Source: Ottowia sp. (GTDB lineage: Bacteria > Pseudomonadota > Gammaproteobacteria > Burkholderiales > Burkholderiaceae_C). Taken from it: 64,000 nt of DNA. The stretch is from positions 248,001 through 312,000 of the forward strand of contig NZ_JADJCO010000003.1 in assembly GCF_016703145.1 (NCBI RefSeq). The letters run 5' to 3'. Shown one piece after another: positions 36,235-44,192 of this stretch. Each line of letters begins with the position of its first letter. Position 1 is the stretch's first letter. Below the pieces are notes generated by a model, which saw only the letters and a program-made list of their open reading frames with translations, had not been told where the DNA came from and made no database searches. Both the position numbers and the translations under genes were made by a program.

Positions 36235-37229
36235 ACGCGGGCAGCACCACGAACGGCGCTTGGGACGGCGCCGGCCGGCGCATCCACATGCAGGAGGTGG
36301 GCACGCGCGACGGCTTGCAGGTGGAGGCGCGGTTCGTGCCGACGCCGCAGAAGATCGCGCTGGTCGATGCCTTGTCGAAGGCCGGCATGGCCAAGATCGA
36401 GGTGACCTCCTTCGTCTCGCCCAAGGCGATCCCGCAGCTTGCCGACGGCGAGATCGTGCTGCGCGAGATCGAGCGAGCGCCCGGCGTGATCTACAGCGCG
36501 CTGGTGCCCAACGTGCGCGGCGCCGAGCGCGCCATCGACGCCCGCGCGGACGAGATGAATCTGGTGATGTCGGCCTCCGAGTCGCACAACCTGTCCAACC
36601 TGCGCATGACGCGCGACCAATCGTTCGCGGCGCTGTCGCAGGTCAACGCCATCGCCCGCCAGGCCGGCGTGGCGGTGAACGTGTCGCTGTCGTGCAGCTT
36701 CGGCTGTCCGATGGAAGGCGACGTGCCCTTTCAGACCGTGCTTGACTGGTGCGGGCGCTACGTCGGCGAACTGGGCGCCCACGCCGTGACGCTGTGCGAC
36801 ACCACCGGCATGGCCTACCCTACCCAGGTGGCGAAGCTGACGCGCGCTTTCCGCGAGCGCTGGCCCGACATCGAGCTCACGCTGCACTTCCACAACACCC
36901 GCGGCATGGGCTTGGCCAACGTGCTGGCGGCGATCGATGCCGGCGCCGACCGCTTCGATGCCTCGCTCGGTGGCATTGGCGGCTGCCCCTACGCCCCAGG
37001 CGCCACCGGCAATGTGTGCAGCGAGGAGATCGCGCACGCGCTGGCTCTTATGGGCTACGACACCGGCGTGGACCTGGCACGCCTGATCGAGGCCTCGAAC
37101 CGCCTGCCCGCGCTGATCGGCCACGACACGCCCAGCCAAATCGTCAAGGCCGGCCGCCGGCTGGACCTGCACCCGGTGCCGGACGACTTCGACATCATCC
37201 GCGAGCGCGCGCTGGCACGGGCGCCTTGA
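36231..37229 (+). CDS. hydroxymethylglutaryl-CoA lyase family enzyme
   Basis: 332 residues, DRE-TIM metallolyase. The strand MQEVGTRDGLQVE carries the R-D pair, KIEVTSFVSPKAIPQLAD follows, and LHFHNTRGMGLANV carries the HXH metal ligands. The C-terminal GGIGGCPYAPGATGN contains the catalytic-loop cysteine of HMG-CoA lyases. The reaction is HMG-CoA to acetyl-CoA + acetoacetate, or a similar aldol cleavage. It is coupled to the CoA-transferase by ATGA and followed 43 bp later by a Bug binding protein. Confidence 0.9.
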   Translation: MNAGSTTNGAWDGAGRRIHMQEVGTRDGLQVEARFVPTPQKIALVDALSKAGMAKIEVTSFVSPKAIPQLADGEIVLREIERAPGVIYSALVPNVRGAERAIDARADEMNLVMSASESHNLSNLRMTRDQSFAALSQVNAIARQAGVAVNVSLSCSFGCPMEGDVPFQTVLDWCGRYVGELGAHAVTLCDTTGMAYPTQVAKLTRAFRERWPDIELTLHFHNTRGMGLANVLAAIDAGADRFDASLGGIGGCPYAPGATGNVCSEEIAHALALMGYDTGVDLARLIEASNRLPALIGHDTPSQIVKAGRRLDLHPVPDDFDIIRERALARAP

Positions 37230-37272
37230 CCCTTCTCCATCAAGAATTCCAGACCGAAAGGAGCCCAGAAAC

Positions 37273-38241
37273 ATGTTCATCCGTCGCAAGCATTTCATCG
37301 CCCTCGCCGCCGGGGCCCTGCTGGCCGGCCACGCCGTGGCGCAGGGCTACCCCAGCAGGCCCATCACCATGGTGGTGCCCGCCGCCGCGGGCGGCACCAC
37401 CGATCTGGCCGCGCGCATGCTGGCGCAGACGCTGGGCCCGGTGGTCGGGCAGTCGGTGGTGGTGGACAACAAGGCCGGCGGCAACGGCGCCATCGCGGCG
37501 TCGATCGTCAAGCGCGCGCCGGCCGACGGCTACACGCTGCTGATGCAGTACTCGGGCTTCCATGTGATCTCGCCGCACCTGACCCGGCAGAAGCAGTGGG
37601 AGCTGGCCGACTTCCAGCCCATCGCCAACGTGCTGTCGGCGCCGCAGATCATCGTGGTGCGCCACGATCTACCGGTCAAGACGCTGGCCGATCTGGTCGC
37701 CTATGCCAAGGCCAACCCGGGCAAGCTCAACTACGCCTCGTCCGGCAACGGTTCGCTGCAGCATGCCACCGGCGCCATGCTGGAGCAGCAGGCCGGCATC
37801 AAGATGGTCCACGTGCCCTACAAGGGCACCGGCCCCGCGCTGCAGGATCTGCTGGCCGGCCAGGTGGACCTGACCTTCGGCACCGCGCCGCCCTTCATGC
37901 CGCACATCCAGGGCGGCAAGCTGCGCGTGCTGGCCGTCACCGGCAATGAGCGCCTGCCCAGCCTGCCGGACGTGCCGACCACGGCGCAGGGCGGCTACCC
38001 CAAGCTCACGCCGACCTCGTGGTTCGCCGTGTTCGCCCCCGCCGCGTTGCCCAGGGAGATCGCGGCACGCCTGAGTGGCGACATCCAGAAGGTGGTGAAC
38101 GATCCGGCGTTCAGGCAAAAAGCTCTGGAGCAAGGCGCGACGGCCGACTACCAGTCGCCAGCGCAACTCGGCGCAATGGTCAAGGCCGACTACGCGAACT
38201 GGGCCGAGGTGGTGAAGGCTTCCAAGATCGAGGCGGAATGA
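37273..38241 (+). CDS. Bug/TctC-type tripartite transporter substrate-binding protein
   Basis: 322 residues. A signal peptide (FIALAAGALLAGHAVAQG) precedes YPSRPITMVVPAAAGGTTDLAARMLAQ, the standard Bug N-terminus. ADGYTLLMQYSG and VPYKGTGPALQDLLAGQVDL line the carboxylate-binding cleft. It would bind a (di)carboxylate in the periplasm for a TctAB-type permease, none of which is nearby. As the last gene of the LysR-controlled operon, it probably delivers the substrate of the CoA-transferase. Confidence 0.92.
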   Translation: MFIRRKHFIALAAGALLAGHAVAQGYPSRPITMVVPAAAGGTTDLAARMLAQTLGPVVGQSVVVDNKAGGNGAIAASIVKRAPADGYTLLMQYSGFHVISPHLTRQKQWELADFQPIANVLSAPQIIVVRHDLPVKTLADLVAYAKANPGKLNYASSGNGSLQHATGAMLEQQAGIKMVHVPYKGTGPALQDLLAGQVDLTFGTAPPFMPHIQGGKLRVLAVTGNERLPSLPDVPTTAQGGYPKLTPTSWFAVFAPAALPREIAARLSGDIQKVVNDPAFRQKALEQGATADYQSPAQLGAMVKADYANWAEVVKASKIEAE

Positions 38242-38246
38242 TCGAT

Positions 38247-38310
38247 TGCTATTAAATTTATAGCTGTCTGCGCAATATCCACGCCGGCTGGAAGTGATTT
38301 TTCTTTGAAT
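38247..38310 (+). repeat. dispersed palindrome-headed repeat, family A copy 9
   Basis: TTGCTATTAAATTTATAGCTG, TGCGCAATATCCACGCCGGC, TGGAAGTGATTTTTC and TTGAAT. It occupies the gap between the convergent Bug and kup genes. It stands in the same place, relative to the kup 3' end, as copy 7. Confidence 0.7.
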
Positions 38311-38315
38311 TTGGC

Positions 38316-38466
38316 TCAGATCTCCACCTTCGACCCCAGCTCCACCACGGCGTTGCTGGGCAGGTTGAGGAACTCCGCCGCGGCCGTGGCGCTGTGGTGC
38401 ATGTGGGCGAACAGCTTCTCACGCCACGGCGCCAGGCCGGAGCGCAGGGTGGGCGTGACGATGTCG
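38316..38466 (-). repeat. 151-bp direct repeat (kup 3' end), right copy
   Basis: Identical to 33614-33764 except two bases (positions 33620 and 33719 versus 38322 and 38421, by my reading). Both copies are in the same orientation and each is followed by a family A repeat. Together they bracket the LysR/CoA-transferase/lyase/Bug module. Confidence 0.9.
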
Positions 38467-40253
38467 CGCGACAGGAAGTAGCTGGTCGTCATCGGGTTGA
38501 GGTTGACGCCGCGGCCCGCCAGCAGGGCCAGGGCCTTGGGCAGGTCGGGGTCGTTCTTGAAGCCGTAGTGCACGACGAGCTGCCAGCAGTCGCGGCCCAG
38601 CGGCTCGACCTCCAGCCGCCGGGCCAAGCCAATCCAGGGCACCTCGTGGTTGCGCACGCTGACGAACAGGTTGTACTCGTGCAGCACCTTGTTGTGCTTG
38701 AGGTTGTGCAGCAGCGCGTTGGGCACCAACCCCGGTTGCGCCGCCAGGAACACCGCCGTGCCCGGCACGCGCGCGGGCGGCGCGAGGAAGACCGAGGCCA
38801 GGAAGTCCTTGAGTTCGATGGAGGTGTCGCGCAGGCTCGCGGACATCAGCGCGCGCCCGTCCTTCCAGGTGACCATCAGCGTGAAGATGGCGCCGCCGAT
38901 CAGCAGCGGGAACCAGCCGCCCTCGGTCAGCTTGAGCAGGTTGGAGCTGAAGAACGCCAAGTCGATGACGAAGAAGAAGCCGGTGGCCGCGAGGCACAGC
39001 GCCAGCGGGTAGCCCCAGCCGTAGCGGATGACGAAGAAGGTCAGCACGGTGGTGATCAGCATGTCCAGCGTGACGGCGATGCCGTAGGCCGCCGCCAGGT
39101 TGCTGGAGGAGCGGAACAGCACCACCGCCAGCACGATCAGCACGAACAGCCCCCAGTTGACGAAGGGCATGTAGATCTGCCCCGTGTCGCGCGTGCTGGT
39201 GTGGCGCACCTGCAGGCGCGGCAGGTAGCCGAGCTGGATGACCTGCTTGGTGACGCTGAAGGCGCCCGTGATGAGCGCCTGCGAGGCGATCACGGTGGCC
39301 ATCGTCGCCAAGCCGACCAGGGGCAGCGTCAGCCAGGCCGGCGCCAGGTGGAAGAAGGGGTTGGCGACGGCCTCCGGCTCGGCCAGCAGCAGCGCGCCCT
39401 GACCGAAGTAGTTGAGCGTGAGCGCCGGCATGACGATGGAGAACCAGGCCACGCGGATCGGCCTCTTGCCGAAGTGCCCCAGGTCGGCGTAGAGCGCCTC
39501 GCCGCCGGTCACGCACAGCACCACCGCGCCCAGGATGATGAAGGTGGTGCCGGGCTGGCGCCAGATGAAGCCCAGCGCGTGGTGCGGGCTCAGGGCGCCG
39601 AGGATCTCGGGATGGCCGACGATGTGCGAGACGCCCAGCGCCGCGATGGCGGCGAACCAGACCAGCGTGATCGGCCCGAAGAAGCGGCCGATGCCCGCCG
39701 TGCCGCGCTTCTGCACCCAGAACAGCAGGAACAGGATCACCAGCGTGAGCGGGATGACGGCCTTGCGGAAGTGGGGCGACACCACTTCCAGCCCCTCCAC
39801 CGCCGACAGCACCGAGATGGCGGGGGTGATCACCCCGTCGCCGTAGAACAGGCAGGTGCCGAAGATGCCGATCAGCAGCATCCACTTGCGCAGCGCCGGG
39901 GCTTTGTGCTTGACCGACTGCGAGGCCAGCGCCAGCATGGCCACCAGGCCGCCCTCGCCGTGGTTGTCGGCGCGCAGCACCAGGACCACGTACTTCAGCG
40001 AGACGATGATGGTGAGTGTCCAGAAGATGATGGACAGCACGCCGTAGACGTTGGCGTGGGTGAACGGCACGTGGCCGGAGCCGAAGATTTCCTTGACGGC
40101 GTACAGCACGCTGGTGCCGATGTCGCCGTAGACGACGCCGAGGGCGCCGAGGGTCAGCGTGGCGAGGGAGGATTTGGATGCGGGCAAAGGCAGCGCCGGC
40201 AAATGCGAGAGTGGGCCATTGTGCGCCGACGGCGGCCGGCGCGCGGGCGTCAA
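38316..40253 (-). CDS. kup: potassium uptake protein Kup
   Basis: 645 residues, KUP/HAK family K+:H+ symporter with about 12 helices. LGALGVVYGDIGTSVLYAVKE near the start and FGTCLFYGDGVITPAISVLSAVEGLE are family hallmarks. The C-terminal cytoplasmic half runs to NAVVELGSKVEI. The start is TTG 40253, overlapping the gshA stop. A later start near ALPASKSSLATLTLGALG cannot be excluded. The last 50 codons are duplicated at 33614-33764. Confidence 0.93.
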   Translation of the reverse strand: MTPARRPPSAHNGPLSHLPALPLPASKSSLATLTLGALGVVYGDIGTSVLYAVKEIFGSGHVPFTHANVYGVLSIIFWTLTIIVSLKYVVLVLRADNHGEGGLVAMLALASQSVKHKAPALRKWMLLIGIFGTCLFYGDGVITPAISVLSAVEGLEVVSPHFRKAVIPLTLVILFLLFWVQKRGTAGIGRFFGPITLVWFAAIAALGVSHIVGHPEILGALSPHHALGFIWRQPGTTFIILGAVVLCVTGGEALYADLGHFGKRPIRVAWFSIVMPALTLNYFGQGALLLAEPEAVANPFFHLAPAWLTLPLVGLATMATVIASQALITGAFSVTKQVIQLGYLPRLQVRHTSTRDTGQIYMPFVNWGLFVLIVLAVVLFRSSSNLAAAYGIAVTLDMLITTVLTFFVIRYGWGYPLALCLAATGFFFVIDLAFFSSNLLKLTEGGWFPLLIGGAIFTLMVTWKDGRALMSASLRDTSIELKDFLASVFLAPPARVPGTAVFLAAQPGLVPNALLHNLKHNKVLHEYNLFVSVRNHEVPWIGLARRLEVEPLGRDCWQLVVHYGFKNDPDLPKALALLAGRGVNLNPMTTSYFLSRDIVTPTLRSGLAPWREKLFAHMHHSATAAAEFLNLPSNAVVELGSKVEI

Positions 40254-41539
40254 TCCAGCGCCTGCAGCTCCGGATCGGTCGCTTCCAGCTCGTAGCTGGC
40301 CGCCACCATGGCCAGCCGGCCGATGACGCCGTACATGTAGAAGCGGTTGGGCGCGCTGGCCTCGCCCCGCGCGCCGGGCCGGGGCAGTTGCGCGCCGCCC
40401 GCGAAGGCCAGCGGCACGAAGCGCTCACCGGGCGCGTTCAGGTTCTCGTCCGTGCCGCGCTCGGCGTGCACGCGGTAGAAGCCGCCCACCACGTAGCGGT
40501 CGATCATGTAAACCACCGGCTCGGCCACGGCGTCGTGGATGCGCTCATTGGTCAGCACGCCTTCCTGGATGATGACCTCGCCCCGGGGCACCTGGGTCGC
40601 GTCCTTGCCGGGCGGCAGCTTGCGGCCGAGCTGGGCCAGGTCCTTCACGTCGCGCACGGTCATGATGCCCATGCCGCGCGTGCCGTGGTCGGCCTTGACG
40701 ACGACGAAGGGCTTCTCGTTGATGCCGTATTCCTTGTACTTGCGCCTCAGCTTGCCCAGCAGCGCATCGACGTTGGTGCGCAGGCACTCGCCGCCGCTGG
40801 GCTCGTGGATGTCGATCTCGCCGCAGGTGGCGTACATCGGGTTGATCAGCCACGGGTCGATGCCCAGCAGCTTGCCGAAGCGCTTGCTCACTTCCTCGTA
40901 GCACTGGAAGTGACGGCTCTTGCGGCGCACGCTCCAGCCGGCCTGCAGCGGCGGCAGCAGGTACTGCTCGTGCAGTTCCTCCAGGATGCCGGGCGCGCCG
41001 GCGGCCAGGTCGTTGTTGAGCAGGATGGTGCAGGGGTCGAAGTTCTTCAACCCGACCCGGTAGCGCAGGCGCTGCGCCGGCTCCAGGGTCAGCTTGTCGC
41101 CGTCGGGCAGGGGCAGGGCGGCGGCGCGCTTGAGCGCCGGATCGATGGAGCCGAAGCGCACGTTCAGCCCGGCCATGCGGAAGATCTCGCGCAGCCGCGC
41201 CAGGCTGGCCAGGTAGAAGCTGGAGGGTTTGCCGTTCTCGGGCACGATGAGCAGGTTGCGCGCCTCGGGGCAGATCTTCTCGATCGCCGCCTGCGCCGCC
41301 TGCACGGCCAGCGGCAGCATCTCGGGCGAGAGGTTGTGCCAGCCGTCGGGGTACAGGTTGGTGTCCACCGGCGCCAGCTTGAAGCCGGCGTTGCGGATGT
41401 CCACCGAGCAGTACAGCGGCGGCGTGTGCTCCATCCACTCCAGGCGGAACCAGCGCTCGATCACCGGCGTGGCGTCGAGGATGCGCTGCTCCAGCTCGTT
41501 GATGGGGCCGGTCAGCGCGGTGATGAGGTGGGGAACCAT
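40250..41539 (-). CDS. gshA: glutamate--cysteine ligase (beta-proteobacterial type)
   Basis: 429 residues. It makes gamma-glutamylcysteine, the first step to glutathione. The sequence MVPHLITALTGPINELEQRIL, then PVDTNLYPDGWHNL and FVVVKADHGTRGMGIMTVRD, is typical of the ATP-grasp-like GshA found in Burkholderiales, which differs from the E. coli type. It is coupled to kup by four-base overlap. Its pathway partner gshB is 8 kb away and frameshifted in this sequence. Confidence 0.92.
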   Translation of the reverse strand: MVPHLITALTGPINELEQRILDATPVIERWFRLEWMEHTPPLYCSVDIRNAGFKLAPVDTNLYPDGWHNLSPEMLPLAVQAAQAAIEKICPEARNLLIVPENGKPSSFYLASLARLREIFRMAGLNVRFGSIDPALKRAAALPLPDGDKLTLEPAQRLRYRVGLKNFDPCTILLNNDLAAGAPGILEELHEQYLLPPLQAGWSVRRKSRHFQCYEEVSKRFGKLLGIDPWLINPMYATCGEIDIHEPSGGECLRTNVDALLGKLRRKYKEYGINEKPFVVVKADHGTRGMGIMTVRDVKDLAQLGRKLPPGKDATQVPRGEVIIQEGVLTNERIHDAVAEPVVYMIDRYVVGGFYRVHAERGTDENLNAPGERFVPLAFAGGAQLPRPGARGEASAPNRFYMYGVIGRLAMVAASYELEATDPELQALD

Positions 41540-41644
41540 GGAAAAAACGGACCTGCGAGGTACCGGAGCGGCAATCCAGGCATTCTAGAGACCCGGGGAC
41601 CAAGAAACCCATGCGCTGGACGCATCGGGACTGACGCCCGGCCG

Positions 41645-42478
41645 TCAAGGCGCCGCGGAAAACAACAGGGTCGGGCACCGGTCCGCCAGTTCGTGACGCC
41701 CCCACGCGCATTCGACTTCCACGAACCAGTGGCTGAACGCCTGCCTCAGTTCATCCAGCGTCGGCAGGAAGTACCGCGCCTCCATGCCGCGATACGACTC
41801 GACGCCGACGATCTCCTCCGCCGTCCAGCCGCGAACACCCCGGAGATGCTCGGGCAGCCGTGACGACATGTCGGACCAGGCCCGCCAGACGTCGTCGAGC
41901 CGGCTGCCGGGGCCGTTCGCGCCGTGCACCGCGGCCAGAAGCCTCAGCTTGAGCGCGTGCACGCTGCCGATCGCGCAGTCCGCCAGTGCCTGCGCGACGT
42001 TCTCGACGGTTTCGGGGTTGTCCGGCCGCAGGAAGACGCGAATGAGGTAGCGGCCGCCCGGTCGAAGCACGCGCCGCACCTCCCGCGTGAGCGCCGCGAA
42101 GCCATCCGGAAAATCGAACAGCACATAGCACCCGTCGCCGGTCACCAGATCGATGGTGCCCGATGGGACCGGCATGGAGCACCAGTCGGCGAGTTCCACG
42201 CGCGAATTCACGGGGCCTTTCTCGGGTGGCCACAACGCGGAAACCATGGCCGGGCTGTGATCGACCGCCAGCAGAGCGACATCGGGCGGCCAGGCGCATC
42301 CAATGATTTCAGGCGTCAATCCCAGCACGACGACGCGGGCGGCTGGGCCCAGCGCGGAAGCGGCGCGCTGCACCACGGCCGTGTCGTCGGGCGAGGGCCG
42401 CAGTGGCGGCCCGAAGTGCGACCACTGCGCAACAATGCGCGAGAAGTGATCGCGCGGTACTTCCGGGGCTTCGCTCAA
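41645..42478 (-). CDS. class I SAM-dependent methyltransferase
   Basis: 277 residues. The Rossmann motif is degenerate (RVVVLGLTPEIIGCAW), but LLAVDHSPAMVSALWP (motif II acid), DLVTGDGCYVLFDFP and LTREVRRVLRPGGRYLIRVF identify the fold. The N-terminus contains FSRIVAQWSHFGPPLRPSPDD. It is the third gene of a minus-strand operon after a glycosyltransferase and an ATP-grasp-like gene (start overlaps the latter by ATGA). The acceptor molecule is unknown. Confidence 0.82.
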   Translation of the reverse strand: MSEAPEVPRDHFSRIVAQWSHFGPPLRPSPDDTAVVQRAASALGPAARVVVLGLTPEIIGCAWPPDVALLAVDHSPAMVSALWPPEKGPVNSRVELADWCSMPVPSGTIDLVTGDGCYVLFDFPDGFAALTREVRRVLRPGGRYLIRVFLRPDNPETVENVAQALADCAIGSVHALKLRLLAAVHGANGPGSRLDDVWRAWSDMSSRLPEHLRGVRGWTAEEIVGVESYRGMEARYFLPTLDELRQAFSHWFVEVECAWGRHELADRCPTLLFSAAP

Positions 42479-43305
42479 CAGGCACTCCTCAGCATGGCAT
42501 CCAGTCCGCTCGCGAGTTGAGCGTTGGACGCGTTCATCTCCGGGGTCTGCGCGGGTGCGCCGGGGGTTCGATTGGCATCGAGCAGGATGGCTTGGCCATC
42601 GACGACGACGAAGTCGAACTTGCCGTAGTCGAACCCGAGGCGCTCGCGCTCGGCGCGCAATTCGTCCGGCACCGGCGCTGGCTCGCGCGCGACGATGTTC
42701 GCGCTTTTCACGATCGGGTCGCGGCTGCAGTACCGGGTGCAGCGCTCGCGGTCGCCGAAGAAAGTCCAGATGCGCACCCAGTACCCGCGGGCATCGCGCT
42801 CGGGCAGGAAGCGCTCCACCACGAGCCCCGGGTTGTTCCAGGCCGCCTCGGGCACGTCCCGCGCCGAACGGAAGAGGGGATACGGCCCCGGCATGAGCGT
42901 GACCGGCCCGGGCGCGAGGTCAGCGGGCCGGCCGTCCTGGCGGAACCTGTTGATCGCGCGCGCTTCCGGGACGCCGCCGCAGTTCAGATCGGTCTTGACG
43001 ATCACCGGCCCCGTCCAGACGTCGCCCGGCGCCACGAGGTGGCGGCTGACGCGTCGCTTGCGGATGTCGGTCGCGGCGGCGTTCACGACCACCGGATACT
43101 GCCGGCTGGCGTCGGCATACGCGGCCGGAATCACGGACAGATCCAGGTGCATCACGGCGACGTCCGCTTGCGGCCCCTTTCCCGGCCCGGCGACGACGGT
43201 CACGTCGTGCCCCGCCCCGACCCAGTGGCGAGCCAGCACGTCGAGCAGGTATCCCCCGTGCTGGAAGTTGTCTTGGGTGTGGGTCAGCAGAACGATGCGA
43301 GACAT
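42475..43305 (-). CDS. ATP-grasp-like protein of unknown substrate
   Basis: 276 residues from MSRIVLLTHTQDNFQHGGYLL. VIVKTDLNCGGVPEARAIN resembles the ATP-grasp phosphate/adenine strand, and GYWVRIWTFFGD followed by late DFVVVDGQAILLDANRTPGAP supplies the metal-binding D-x-N. No N-terminal carrier or peptide ligase domain is visible. It sits between a GT2 gene and a methyltransferase gene that overlaps it. It may ligate an amino acid or acid to a sugar or small molecule, which is inference. An upstream ATG at 43344 is less likely. Confidence 0.6.
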   Translation of the reverse strand: MSRIVLLTHTQDNFQHGGYLLDVLARHWVGAGHDVTVVAGPGKGPQADVAVMHLDLSVIPAAYADASRQYPVVVNAAATDIRKRRVSRHLVAPGDVWTGPVIVKTDLNCGGVPEARAINRFRQDGRPADLAPGPVTLMPGPYPLFRSARDVPEAAWNNPGLVVERFLPERDARGYWVRIWTFFGDRERCTRYCSRDPIVKSANIVAREPAPVPDELRAERERLGFDYGKFDFVVVDGQAILLDANRTPGAPAQTPEMNASNAQLASGLDAMLRSAC

Positions 43306-43419
43306 GCGATCGCCGGCAGGCTTGCGACGCCAGGGACACTTCATCGCGGCGAATACTAACTCAATACTTTCATTCCCAACGCCTCGAATCCGCCGAACCT
43401 CGAAGTCGTTCGGCCGCGC

Positions 43420-44172
43420 TCAACCAATCAGCTGCTCATAGCGGGCGTAGCCCGGGAACAGCCCGTCCAGCATGAACGAGGGCAGGCGGTACTGAGGAAA
43501 CACCACCGAGACATTCTTGCCATGCAGCCGATGCAGCACCAGCCCCCGCCGGTCGTTCACCAGCCGGATGGCGCCACCCGCGTTGACGAACGCATCGGCC
43601 ACCGGAAAATCGCCACCGAAGGAGGTATCTCCGAAAGGGTGCTTCAAGGCCACGGCGCGACGGTGGAAATAGCTGAACCCATAGCCCAGCATCGTCGAGC
43701 GCTGGAACTGCTGGCGCTTCAGCGCGCCGATCTGCATCCCCTGCAGCCCTTCGCCGCTTTGACGGAAGAACGCCCCCTCCAGCACGCTGGTGTCCCAATA
43801 GGTGAGCGCCCTCGGCTCGACCGAGAGATTGAACCAGCCGCTCAGCTTGACGAAATCGACGTCGGCGGAATGCGCGAGCATTTGCGCGACGTAATCGTCG
43901 GCGTAGTAATCATCGTCGTCAAAGTGGCAAATCCATTCGCCCCTCGCCTGCTCGATGAGCCGGTTGCGCTTGGCGCCGATGCTCATGCGCTGCGTCAGGT
44001 GCGTATAGCGCACGCGCGGATCGTCGAGGCGCGACAGGAAGGGCGAGGGCTCGTCGCTGTCGTCGAGGATGAGCAGTTCGGTGTCGGGATGGGTCTGGCG
44101 CGCGTAGACGTCATGGATGGCGCGCATGAAGCGCTCGCGGTTGTGGGTCACGACCACCACGCTGACCTTCAT
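43420..44172 (-). CDS. family 2 glycosyltransferase
   Basis: 250 residues. The GT-A start MKVSVVVVTHNRERFMRAI is followed by LLILDDSDEPS (nucleotide-binding Asp) and ARGEWICHFDDDDYYADDYV, a DXD-rich metal site. The domain ends with YRLPSFMLDGLFPGYARYE. There are no membrane helices, so the enzyme is cytoplasmic. It lies 20 bp after the proA stop and 114 bp before the ATP-grasp-like gene, all on the minus strand, as part of a small probable biosynthetic set. Confidence 0.85.
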   Translation of the reverse strand: MKVSVVVVTHNRERFMRAIHDVYARQTHPDTELLILDDSDEPSPFLSRLDDPRVRYTHLTQRMSIGAKRNRLIEQARGEWICHFDDDDYYADDYVAQMLAHSADVDFVKLSGWFNLSVEPRALTYWDTSVLEGAFFRQSGEGLQGMQIGALKRQQFQRSTMLGYGFSYFHRRAVALKHPFGDTSFGGDFPVADAFVNAGGAIRLVNDRRGLVLHRLHGKNVSVVFPQYRLPSFMLDGLFPGYARYEQLIG

Positions 44173-44192
44173 GCCATCCCCCGCGTGGCCCG

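Noticed and set aside
38419..40428. 669-codon minus-strand frame overlapping kup
   Set aside because: Arg/Ala/Gly/Pro-rich product in the wrong frame of kup; kup has clear family motifs.
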